64,000 nucleotides of DNA from contig JAITTY010000006.1 in NCBI GenBank assembly GCA_031286695.1, forward strand, positions 558,001-622,000, in the 5' to 3' direction. Every line of letters begins with the position of its first letter. Position 1 is the first letter of the stretch. Shown here in pieces: positions 9,679-17,738 of this stretch. A program made the position numbers and the translations under genes. Below the pieces are notes generated by a model. The model worked only from the letters and a program-made list of their open reading frames with translations. It did not search any database and was not told the DNA's origin. Source of the DNA: Sphingobacterium sp. (GTDB taxonomy: Bacteria > Bacteroidota > Bacteroidia > Sphingobacteriales > Sphingobacteriaceae).

Positions 9679-10468
9679 GGGTATAGCGGTCCTTTGTGAT
9701 TGTAAAAATTAGAAATTGACGTTTACCGATATTTGGAGTACCATAATAGATGATACCATCTTTAAATATATCTTCTTCTTGATAGATGTGATCATGGCCG
9801 TTGGTACAGTAAAGGAGCTTCGGGAATTGTTTTATACTATACTGGAAGACGGAGGCTACATTATTATTGAACTGATCAGAAGTAGGTCTGGCATGCATGA
9901 CCACAACTGTTTGGTTAAAATGTGCAGTATCTTGCAGGCGCTCATGCGCTATAAATGAAAAGTCCGGAACGGGATTGGAGTAGTCAGATTCTAATGCATT
10001 GGTATTTAAACATAAAAATTTTGTTTTGCCCGCAATAAAACTATAATTGGGCGTACCAAATACTTGTTCAAAGATCTCTTCACCATTGGCGAGACAATCG
10101 TGATTTCCCAAAAGAGCAACATAAGGTTGTTTCAGTTTTTCTAGGATATCACGTTGCCATAAAAATTCTTTGGTAAGACCGAAATCGCTGATGTCGCCGC
10201 CGTGTATAATGAAATCGATATCATTTCTTTTGTTGACTATTTTTACAAAATCGTCAAGTTCGTCATGCCATCGTTGTGAATCACTGATGAACGCGTATCG
10301 AATTGTATCCCGATTAGCATAGTCATGTTCTATCTTAATCATATTATCTGCATTGATATGTTTTCTTCCATCGATTTTACCAGAATAAGGATGAACATCA
10401 AACATGTTGCAGCCATGGATTAGGAGCGAGAAGGTAGTTAGGGCGAGAAATTTATAAAGCTTCTTCAT
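9659..10468 (-). CDS. Calcineurin-like metallophosphoesterase lipoprotein
   Basis: The protein starts MKKLYKFLALTTFSLLIHGC, a lipoprotein signal with cysteine at residue 20, so it is envelope-anchored. Metal-ligand motifs of the calcineurin-like fold appear in order: FISDSQ near residue 80, HGGDISD near residue 110, LGNHD near residue 140, a VVMHARP motif near 190, and NGHDH near 225. The first motif has Gln where the usual Asp-x-His has histidine; a similar substitution is known in ADPQ-type members. Length (269) fits the single catalytic domain. The substrate cannot be read from sequence; phosphodiesters or phosphomonoesters in the periplasm are possible. It overlaps the downstream barrel-like gene. 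Confidence 0.88.
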   Translation of the reverse strand: MKKLYKFLALTTFSLLIHGCNMFDVHPYSGKIDGRKHINADNMIKIEHDYANRDTIRYAFISDSQRWHDELDDFVKIVNKRNDIDFIIHGGDISDFGLTKEFLWQRDILEKLKQPYVALLGNHDCLANGEEIFEQVFGTPNYSFIAGKTKFLCLNTNALESDYSNPVPDFSFIAHERLQDTAHFNQTVVVMHARPTSDQFNNNVASVFQYSIKQFPKLLYCTNGHDHIYQEEDIFKDGIIYYGTPNIGKRQFLIFTITKDRYTHELVSY

Positions 10469-10675
10469 TTGAATTCTTTTATTGACTTTTTGAATCCAAA
10501 GGTAAGTTTTAACGATTTGATTTGTGATTTAACCTCTCGTTTTTAAAGTTTATTATTACTCAGAAATGATATTAAAGAGATTTAGAGGGCGATCGGGCTC
10601 CTTTTTATGACGATTTTATCGTTTAATAAATAGGGCTGGAAACAGAATTGGACAAATAACAATGGGGGCTATTTT

Positions 10676-11266
10676 TTATGAATATAAAAATTTGATCATG
10701 TAGAGCAGAACGAGCAGATGCTGTTTTGGCATTCCCATAATATCTTTTAGTGTAGAAATGGCACGGTTATTCAATTTGTACAAGCTTTTAATAGATATGT
10801 TGGTCAGTACACTGATTTCTTCATAGCTCAGTTCTTCGAAATAGCGGAGAAAGATAACTTCTTTCTGCTTACCGGTCAATTGTTCTAAAGCCTGTATGAG
10901 CCTGATGGCATTGCCGCGCTGTTCTTCAGCCGCTATGTAAGTAGATTCGACATCATAGGTGAGCTGAAAATCATCATTTTCACCAAAAGAGGATAACCTG
11001 CCATCCCGGAGCTGTGCATTTAGCAGACTATTTTTCAAGGCAACAAGCAGGTAGTGTTTGGGGTTTGAAATGGCTTTGAGCCTGTCGCGGTTTTCCCAAA
11101 ATCTGATAAATATATCTTGTATGGAGTCTCTGACATAGTCTTCATCTTTTACGCGCCGCATGCCGTATTCATATAGACTGGGTAATAGCGCACGATAGAT
11201 CTGTTCAAAAGCTTGTTGGTCGCCTTCGATAAATTTGTCCCAGTACAGATCTATGGTATTGTTCAT
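10676..11266 (-). CDS. ECF RNA polymerase sigma factor, FecI-like
   Basis: This is a sigma-70 family extracytoplasmic-function factor. Region 2 is at residues ~10-75 (YEYGMRRVKDEDYVRDSIQDIFIRFWENR) and region 4 at ~125-180 (LTGKQKEVIFLRYFEELSYEEISVLTNIS). A GTG lies one codon upstream of the chosen ATG. The chain ends in a hydrophobic tail (HLLVLLYMIKFLYS), a feature shared with the other ECF sigma of this window. It is divergent from the FecR gene at 11535 rather than in the usual sigma-then-anti-sigma order, separated by 268 AT-rich bases. Its probable job is to transcribe the FecR-SusCD operon when the receptor is loaded; this pairing is inferred from adjacency. Confidence 0.93.
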   Translation of the reverse strand: MNNTIDLYWDKFIEGDQQAFEQIYRALLPSLYEYGMRRVKDEDYVRDSIQDIFIRFWENRDRLKAISNPKHYLLVALKNSLLNAQLRDGRLSSFGENDDFQLTYDVESTYIAAEEQRGNAIRLIQALEQLTGKQKEVIFLRYFEELSYEEISVLTNISIKSLYKLNNRAISTLKDIMGMPKQHLLVLLYMIKFLYS

Positions 11267-11534
11267 CACAGAATTTACGCCATTAAAAGAAAAAGATTAT
11301 TTGCTTATCCAAAAATAGTAAAGATTTAATAACATTAATCAAACCCGCATTTTAAAATATAATGTTAATCAGCGAAGGAAGCTTTTTGTGCTAAAAATAA
11401 AAAATCTGATCAATTATTTGCGTGCTAAATTATGAATTTGGCAAACATTTGAAACAGCTTTTATTTTTTTTAAAAAAAAATTGAATTGCGTGGGATAAAA
11501 TTTAATCTCTGTTTGTCCTGTAATTAACAAAGGC

Positions 11535-12560
11535 ATGATAATGGAGAAATATACAACTTATAGCACGCAGGATTTTTTGAACGATATGGATTTTGTCCGA
11601 TTTGCCAAAAATCCGGATCAAGTGGGGGCTGGTCACTGGATCGTGTGGCGAGCTGCAAACCCAGTAAATGCAGCTGCCTATGACGAGGCCTTGGCTTATC
11701 TCCATGCGCTGTTTGGTATCTCGAGAATAAAGCCCGATCTCACATTCACGGACAACCTCTTCCGGGATATTAAAATAGGCATAAGCCACAACAGGAAGAA
11801 AAGAAAAAGTAACATGATCCGGATGTGGGCAGCTATTGCCGGAGCGGCTGCAATGGCAGTTTTTGTGACAGCAGCCTGGTATTATCAATCCATGATCGTA
11901 ATACAGACGGGAAGCGGGATGCTGAAAACAGTGATGCTACCCGATAGCAGTACGGTGCAGCTGAATGCTAATTCTTCTGTGGCCTATCGCCGTGCCTGGA
12001 ACTGGTTATCTAAAAGGGAAGTATATACTACTGGAGAGGCACTTTTAACTGTCAGGCACCTAAACAGAGATTCATCCGATATCCGACAAGGTGAAAGGTT
12101 TATAGCCTACACAGGTAACCTTGCAGTGGAGGTACTCGGGACCAAGTTTAATCTAAAAAATAGAGACAATAATGTTACGGTGTCGCTTTTGGAAGGCCGT
12201 ATAGCACTGCGCCACCTCAAACATATGGGAGAAACAAAGACGCTGATGCCGGGTGATGTTGTGATAGATGGAGCTCAGGGTTTCCGCAGACTGAGTACCG
12301 ATGAAAGGATCCTGAAACAGAAGGTGGCATGGACCGAAAAGGCCCTTGTTGGTGAAAATCTGTCGGTAGCTGATCTGATCAACGAATTTCGTTATGTCTA
12401 TGGAAAAGAAATCGTCGTAAGCGACACTTCGCTTTTAAATCGGAAAATTGATGGCCGCATCTCATTAAATTCTCAGGAAAGCATTATTTATTCAATCGCC
12501 AATATTTTACAGGCTAATATCCGGATGGAAAAAGATACCATCTACCTAGACCCCAAATAA
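11535..12560 (+). CDS. FecR-type anti-sigma factor
   Basis: This is an inner-membrane regulator that holds an ECF sigma factor and receives the signal from a TonB-dependent receptor. The cytoplasmic N-terminal ~90 residues (DFVRFAKNPDQVGAGHWIVWRAANP) form the sigma-binding part. One transmembrane helix (MWAAIAGAAAMAVFVTAAWYY) spans ~98-118. The periplasmic FecR domain follows (LPDSSTVQLNANSSVAY; VEVLGTKFNLKN), and the C-terminal ~75 residues match the DUF4974/secretin-like region (LSVADLINEFRYVYGKEIVVSD). A second ATG lies two codons inside. It is separated by 47 bases from the STN-containing SusC gene it should work with. The sigma partner is likely the divergent gene at 10676-11266. Confidence 0.94.
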   Translation: MIMEKYTTYSTQDFLNDMDFVRFAKNPDQVGAGHWIVWRAANPVNAAAYDEALAYLHALFGISRIKPDLTFTDNLFRDIKIGISHNRKKRKSNMIRMWAAIAGAAAMAVFVTAAWYYQSMIVIQTGSGMLKTVMLPDSSTVQLNANSSVAYRRAWNWLSKREVYTTGEALLTVRHLNRDSSDIRQGERFIAYTGNLAVEVLGTKFNLKNRDNNVTVSLLEGRIALRHLKHMGETKTLMPGDVVIDGAQGFRRLSTDERILKQKVAWTEKALVGENLSVADLINEFRYVYGKEIVVSDTSLLNRKIDGRISLNSQESIIYSIANILQANIRMEKDTIYLDPK

Positions 12561-12590
12561 GAAAAACAGCAACAAACTAATACAATATAC

Positions 12591-12602
12591 ATCTAACCTA
12601 AC
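12591..12602 (+). promoter_or_regulatory. Conserved 12-mer in FecR-susC gap (copy 1)
   Basis: ATCTAACCTAAC lies 5 bases before the start codon of the STN-type SusC gene. The identical 12 bases lie upstream of the other STN-type SusC gene at 54970-54981. An ATACAATAT element lies just upstream of each (12580-12588 and 54931-54939). It could be a translation-initiation or mRNA element, or part of a sigma-dependent promoter. Function is not known to me. Confidence 0.4.
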
Positions 12603-12607
12603 GAAAA

Positions 12608-15600
12608 ATGAAAATTACTGAAAACAGGTGGCAACCGATCAGGAGCTTGTTGATGGTTCCGTTTACTTCGCTGCTTTTTACTGTCGGCCAGCAGGCCTAT
12701 GGGCAGCAAAAACAACCGCTTACGCAGGCAATCAAACAGATCGAACAACGCTTCAATGCCAATTTGAGTTATGAGCATAATCTGTTAAATGGAAAATTTG
12801 TAGATCCTGAATTGCTGAAAGGAAACCGCTTGGAAGAGGTGCTGAAAAAAGTGCTCTATCCTAATCAGCTGGTATTTCTTTATGTGGATGAAAGATCCTA
12901 TTCGATTGTACGCCGTCAGGAAACAAATAGCCAAAACCCACAGCGCTTTTCAGAGACGGCACAAAAGGGAAATGACGCAATCGAACGTATTTCGGGCATG
13001 GTGCGGTCGGGGAGCGGAAAGCCTATCCCGTTTGCAAGTATCTGGGTAAAAGATACACGCAAGGGGGGGAAAGTTGATGAGAATGGCCGCTTTATGCTAT
13101 ATGATTTAAAACCCTCGGATGAACTTGTATTTACAGCGGTAGGTTATAAAAGTACCACTATCGCTGCTGGAAACCGGGAGTCCATGACGGTGGTCATGGA
13201 GGCAGAGGAAAATATGCTTGAAGAGGTTGTTATCTCAACGGGATACCAGAAAATTTCAAAAGAAAGAGCTACAGGAGCGGCAACGGTCATTACATCAAAA
13301 GAATTGGAAAAAAGTGCGTCGCCCAATTTGATCAATCGAATGGAAGGACTAGCTCCCGGCCTACAGGTTTCCATTGGTTCAGGCGATCGCAGCTTTACCT
13401 ACAACAACAATCAAATGGGGATTTATTCCAGTACGCGGACAATCGGTCAAAACGATTATAATCTTACTGTCCGTGGAGTCGGATCCATTGATTCGGATAC
13501 TGAAAAATCGCCTTTAATTGTTATTGATGGCGCTATTTCGAATATTGACCTGGCCATGCTCAACCCCAATGATGTCGATAATATTACTATTTTGAAAGAT
13601 GCCGCTGCTGCTTCAATCTATGGTGTTCGTGCGGCCAATGGTGTCATCGTAGTAACAACCAAAAAGGGCTCAAAGACCGGTGTCCCACGAATTAATTTTT
13701 CATTTAATACCGCGTTCTCCGGAAAGCCTGATCTAAACTACCTCCGTACAATGAATAGTGCGCAGATGATTGATTATCAAGAGGAACTCGTCGCTAAAAA
13801 TATACTGAATTCAAATAATATCGCCTCCAATTTATATGCGTATGCTTCAAGTTACTATCCGGGTGATGTAGCTGCGGCTGCAATCCGTTTGAAGATGGGG
13901 CAAATAAGCCAGGCGGATTACGACGCGATTGTGAAACCTATGGCACAAATTGACAACAGAGCCCAGATTCAGCAATACTTGCTTCGACCGATGAACAATC
14001 AGCAGTATAACCTTTCCATCAGCAATGGTACTGAAAACAACAATTATTTTTATTCGGCTTCCTATGCCAATGAAAATCCATTTACGAAAGGTGAGAATGG
14101 AAAACGCTTTACATTTAACTTAAATAATAACTGGAAAATATTCAAAATTGCGACACTTTCAACAAGCGTCCGTGGAACATTTTTTAGAAATAGCAAGAAT
14201 GGAATTGATCTTGCACAATTATATGATTCAAATAGTGCTACATTATTGCCTTATCAGCTGCTGGCCGATGAGCAAGGAAATGGCCTATATTATGATCGGG
14301 TAAACCCCGGATTCACCCAGACTTTAGGTCCTGTATATAAGGATTGGCGTTACAACTATCTGCAAGAAATGCAGCTTGCTGATAACCTGCAAAAAGATAA
14401 TAATTATTCAGCTGTAATCAATTTGGAGGTACCGTTATACAAAGGATTAAAAGGATCGGTAAGCTATGCCAACGAACGTTCATTCGGTGAGAATAGAGTG
14501 TACAGTGATGAAAATTCGTACAAAAATCGATTGTTATTAAATCAATTTACACCTATAGGTGCGAGTGCCAATACGATCGGCATAAACAAAGGTGGAATTT
14601 ATAATATTATCAACAGCAGCATCAATAATTATACCGTGCGTGGTCAGCTGAACTATGATGCAACTTTTGCTCAAAAACATGAGATTACAGCCATCGCCGG
14701 TTCAGAAATAAGACAGACTCAGTCGGGGCAAGGGGCCAAAACATTGTATGGCTACAACCCACAGACGGGTTTTAATACCGATGTGGCCTATACGCAAAAT
14801 GGTTATAATACCATTATGGGGTATCTCGCGGGACTAAGTGGTGGGCCAACCCAGGCGGATAGAACAAGACGTTTCCTTTCTTATTTTTCGAATGCTGCCT
14901 ATACTTTAAATGGTAAATATACGGTTTCGGGGAGTGTACGCTATGACGATTACAATAACTTTGGATTAGACCGCAGTTTCCGTGCGACCCCCCTGTGGTC
15001 TTCGGGTTTGAAATGGAATATAGCCAAAGAAAGCTTTATGCAGCAGTTCAGCTGGTTAAACCAGCTTGGGCTGCGTGCTACTTACGGGGTGAATGGCAAT
15101 ATCACACAGGATGTCAGGCCATTTACCTACATTTCTTTTGATAATGCCTCATTTAATCCGACAGGCCAACCTTCGGCAAGTATAATCGCAATTGCGAATC
15201 CGCAATTGCGTTGGGAAAAAACCTATGTAACCAATTTAGGTCTTGACTTTGGCCTCTTGGACAATCGCCTTATCGGTACCCTCGATTACTACCGCAAGAA
15301 TGGAAAAGATTTGCTATATAGCTTCCCAATTGCAGCCCCATATGTAGGTACGATTGGTTCTGGTTCGCTAAAAAGAAATACGGCTTCCATGGCAGGAAGA
15401 GGTTTTGATCTAGGATTGACGGGCACGTTCATAAGAAATACAGACTGGAATCTGGATGCAACGCTGAATTTCTCTTATAATAACAATAAAATTACTGACA
15501 ATAGGTTCGATCCAAAAGATATTTCGGCCTTTACGTATTCGTATAGTCCAATTGGCATTAGCTATCTGGAGGGGTATCCAAGTGATAAAATATTTGTTTT

Positions 15601-16240
15601 TCGTCATGCAGGCTTAGATGAAAAAGGTCTCACGCAGATTTATAATAAAAATAATGAGATTGTACCGGTGACCAAAACCTTAAATGGAGTGGAAGATCTG
15701 GAATATGCCGGACGCAGGACCGCCCCATATTTTGGCTCATTCCGGACTAACTTACGCTACAAACAATGGTCGGTTTATGCGCTCATATCTTATCAGTTTG
15801 GCAATGTTTTTATGAAACCTAGTATTGAATCCTACATGGCTCCAAGCCGTGGACTGACGATACCTAAATTTGATCTGAGTGCGGATATAGCGAATAGATG
15901 GCGACAGTCAGGTGACGAGGCGTTTACAAATGTCCCGGCATTAACAGCTGATATCTATAGCTCGTACAGTTTGCAAAGGTATCAGTATTCAGATATCAAT
16001 GTATTGAAGGGAGACTATATTCGTCTTAGAGAAATCTCGCTGAGTTATGGATTGCCCAAAAGTATTCTAAATAGACTGAAAGTGGAAAGTGTGCAGCTGG
16101 CGGGGTCTGTACGCAATCTAGGACTGATCTGGACAGCAAACAAAGAAGGATATGATCCCGACTTTGCCAATTTGGTCGGAAACACGACAAATCTGCGTCC
16201 AGTACCTTCTTATAACTTTTCCATTAATGTAAGCTTTTAA
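12608..16240 (+). CDS. SusC-type TonB-dependent receptor with N-terminal STN signalling domain
   Basis: This is an outer-membrane transporter that can also signal. After a signal peptide (MKITENRWQPIRSLL...AYGQ) comes an STN (secretin/TonB N-terminal) domain at ~40-100 (LTQAIKQIEQRFNANLSYEH; LEEVLKKVLY). A carboxypeptidase-like beta-sandwich follows at ~130-200 (GMVRSGSGKPIPFASIWV), then the plug at ~205-350 (SPLIVIDGAISNID; ILKDAAAASIYGVRAANG) and a large barrel to the C terminus (YNFSINVSF). At 1210 residues it is large for the family. The STN domain and the upstream FecR gene fit a trans-envelope signalling receptor. SusD follows after 11 bases. No carbohydrase lies in the operon, so the cargo may not be a glycan. 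Confidence 0.96.
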   Translation: MKITENRWQPIRSLLMVPFTSLLFTVGQQAYGQQKQPLTQAIKQIEQRFNANLSYEHNLLNGKFVDPELLKGNRLEEVLKKVLYPNQLVFLYVDERSYSIVRRQETNSQNPQRFSETAQKGNDAIERISGMVRSGSGKPIPFASIWVKDTRKGGKVDENGRFMLYDLKPSDELVFTAVGYKSTTIAAGNRESMTVVMEAEENMLEEVVISTGYQKISKERATGAATVITSKELEKSASPNLINRMEGLAPGLQVSIGSGDRSFTYNNNQMGIYSSTRTIGQNDYNLTVRGVGSIDSDTEKSPLIVIDGAISNIDLAMLNPNDVDNITILKDAAAASIYGVRAANGVIVVTTKKGSKTGVPRINFSFNTAFSGKPDLNYLRTMNSAQMIDYQEELVAKNILNSNNIASNLYAYASSYYPGDVAAAAIRLKMGQISQADYDAIVKPMAQIDNRAQIQQYLLRPMNNQQYNLSISNGTENNNYFYSASYANENPFTKGENGKRFTFNLNNNWKIFKIATLSTSVRGTFFRNSKNGIDLAQLYDSNSATLLPYQLLADEQGNGLYYDRVNPGFTQTLGPVYKDWRYNYLQEMQLADNLQKDNNYSAVINLEVPLYKGLKGSVSYANERSFGENRVYSDENSYKNRLLLNQFTPIGASANTIGINKGGIYNIINSSINNYTVRGQLNYDATFAQKHEITAIAGSEIRQTQSGQGAKTLYGYNPQTGFNTDVAYTQNGYNTIMGYLAGLSGGPTQADRTRRFLSYFSNAAYTLNGKYTVSGSVRYDDYNNFGLDRSFRATPLWSSGLKWNIAKESFMQQFSWLNQLGLRATYGVNGNITQDVRPFTYISFDNASFNPTGQPSASIIAIANPQLRWEKTYVTNLGLDFGLLDNRLIGTLDYYRKNGKDLLYSFPIAAPYVGTIGSGSLKRNTASMAGRGFDLGLTGTFIRNTDWNLDATLNFSYNNNKITDNRFDPKDISAFTYSYSPIGISYLEGYPSDKIFVFRHAGLDEKGLTQIYNKNNEIVPVTKTLNGVEDLEYAGRRTAPYFGSFRTNLRYKQWSVYALISYQFGNVFMKPSIESYMAPSRGLTIPKFDLSADIANRWRQSGDEAFTNVPALTADIYSSYSLQRYQYSDINVLKGDYIRLREISLSYGLPKSILNRLKVESVQLAGSVRNLGLIWTANKEGYDPDFANLVGNTTNLRPVPSYNFSINVSF

Positions 16241-16251
16241 AACTGATTGAC

Positions 16252-17718
16252 ATGAAAAATCTACTAATTGAAAAACATATATCTCAATCTGTTGTACAAC
16301 GATTGGGATGCAACTTCTCTTCTACAGTTGTGCTGGCAATCTTGTCTCTGGTGGCCTTTTCGAGCTGTGAAAAGTATGTCGATATCAAGACACAGGGACA
16401 ATTGACTCCGGGAACGATAGAGAACTATCGCTATCTGCTCAATAATACCAGTGCACTTGAGGCTGCACCGGCCATTTCGGATATAGCATCAGATGACCTG
16501 GAAATTGTTGATGGCACGGCACAACAGACTGGACTGGCCGCAAGTGATTATTATGGATATTATAACCGCGCTTATCAATGGTCAGATATTATCTATCCTA
16601 TTGAAAACCTTTACCATAAAGATGATGCATGGAATGCTTTGTATAATACAATTGCTTATGCTAATACGATTATTAATGAGGTGCCTACTGTAACAGATGG
16701 AACTGATCAGGAAAAGGCAGAATTGATTGCTGAAGCAAAGGTTCATCGCGCCTCTGCTTATCTGATGTTGGTCAATACCTATGCGAAACCCTACCTGCAG
16801 GCAACAGCAAATACTGATCTTGGTGTACCGCTTGTGCTGGTTCCGACAACAGAGCAACCTCTAGTAAGAGTTCCTGTATTAAGGGTTTATGAAACGATCT
16901 TGAATGATATTCAAGAAGCAATTCCATTATTGCCAAATAGCCAGCAATACACCACCTTGCCCTCAAAAGCCGCGGCTTATGGCATGCTTGCGCGTACGTA
17001 TTTCTATATGAACAAGTATAATGAAGCCGCTGCTGCTGCCGATCAGGCGTTGGCAATCAACAATAAGCTGATTGATCTGACTGCAATGGATCAGCTGACT
17101 GCATCCAATTATCCGAAAAGGGTATTCAATAATGAAATCCTGCTTTCTAAAGTTCCGGTTAACGGCATTTCTGCTTATACGCCGACGGCTTTCCGTCTGA
17201 GCAATGATCTGATCAAACTATTTGGCGAAAATGATCAACGTTACAATTTATTTACTGTAAGCGGTGATATTATTTCTACCTGGGAGGTTTATGAAGGACG
17301 TTATTACTACTTAGATTATGTGATGAATGAAGGTCGTAATGTAGGTCCTAGCGTTCCGGAAATGTTACTGATTAAAGCCGAAGCGGAAGCGCGCAGCAAT
17401 AAGCCTGCAGCAGCGATGGCTCTGGTCAACCAGCTTCGGGCAAAAAGAGTGCTAGCAAAAGGAAATGTAGCGCTCACGGCTACTGATGCCAATGATGCAT
17501 TGGTGAAAGTTGTGCAAGAACGCCGGCGTGAGTTTATGTTCCGCATGTTGAGGTGGTGGGATATGCGTCGCTTGAAAGATGATCCTTTATTTCAAACATC
17601 CTATACACGTACATTTGCTGGAAAGACGGTTACATTGACGCCCAATAGCAACCGCTATGTCTTTCCAATAGCTCAATATGAGATTAATCTGAGTCCGGAA
17701 ATTGTTCAAAATCCATAA
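16252..17718 (+). CDS. SusD/RagB-type lipoprotein
   Basis: This is the surface-binding partner of the preceding SusC. The N-terminus is long before the hydrophobic segment: MKNLLIEKHISQSVVQRLGC... then VVLAILSLVAFSSC, with the lipobox cysteine near residue 39. A shorter internal start is not obvious because the upstream residues lack a second methionine. The body has SusD features: AYANTIINEV near 135, EAKVHRASAYLMLVNTYA near 165, and the tail MLLIKAEAEARSNKPAAAMALVNQLR near 370. ERRREFMFRMLRWWDMRRLK near 425 is the conserved C-terminal block. Length (488) is typical. Expected to be co-transcribed with susC and the TlpA-like gene 20 bases downstream. Confidence 0.94.
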   Translation: MKNLLIEKHISQSVVQRLGCNFSSTVVLAILSLVAFSSCEKYVDIKTQGQLTPGTIENYRYLLNNTSALEAAPAISDIASDDLEIVDGTAQQTGLAASDYYGYYNRAYQWSDIIYPIENLYHKDDAWNALYNTIAYANTIINEVPTVTDGTDQEKAELIAEAKVHRASAYLMLVNTYAKPYLQATANTDLGVPLVLVPTTEQPLVRVPVLRVYETILNDIQEAIPLLPNSQQYTTLPSKAAAYGMLARTYFYMNKYNEAAAAADQALAINNKLIDLTAMDQLTASNYPKRVFNNEILLSKVPVNGISAYTPTAFRLSNDLIKLFGENDQRYNLFTVSGDIISTWEVYEGRYYYLDYVMNEGRNVGPSVPEMLLIKAEAEARSNKPAAAMALVNQLRAKRVLAKGNVALTATDANDALVKVVQERRREFMFRMLRWWDMRRLKDDPLFQTSYTRTFAGKTVTLTPNSNRYVFPIAQYEINLSPEIVQNP

Positions 17719-17738
17719 AAAATAAACAAACTATTTAT

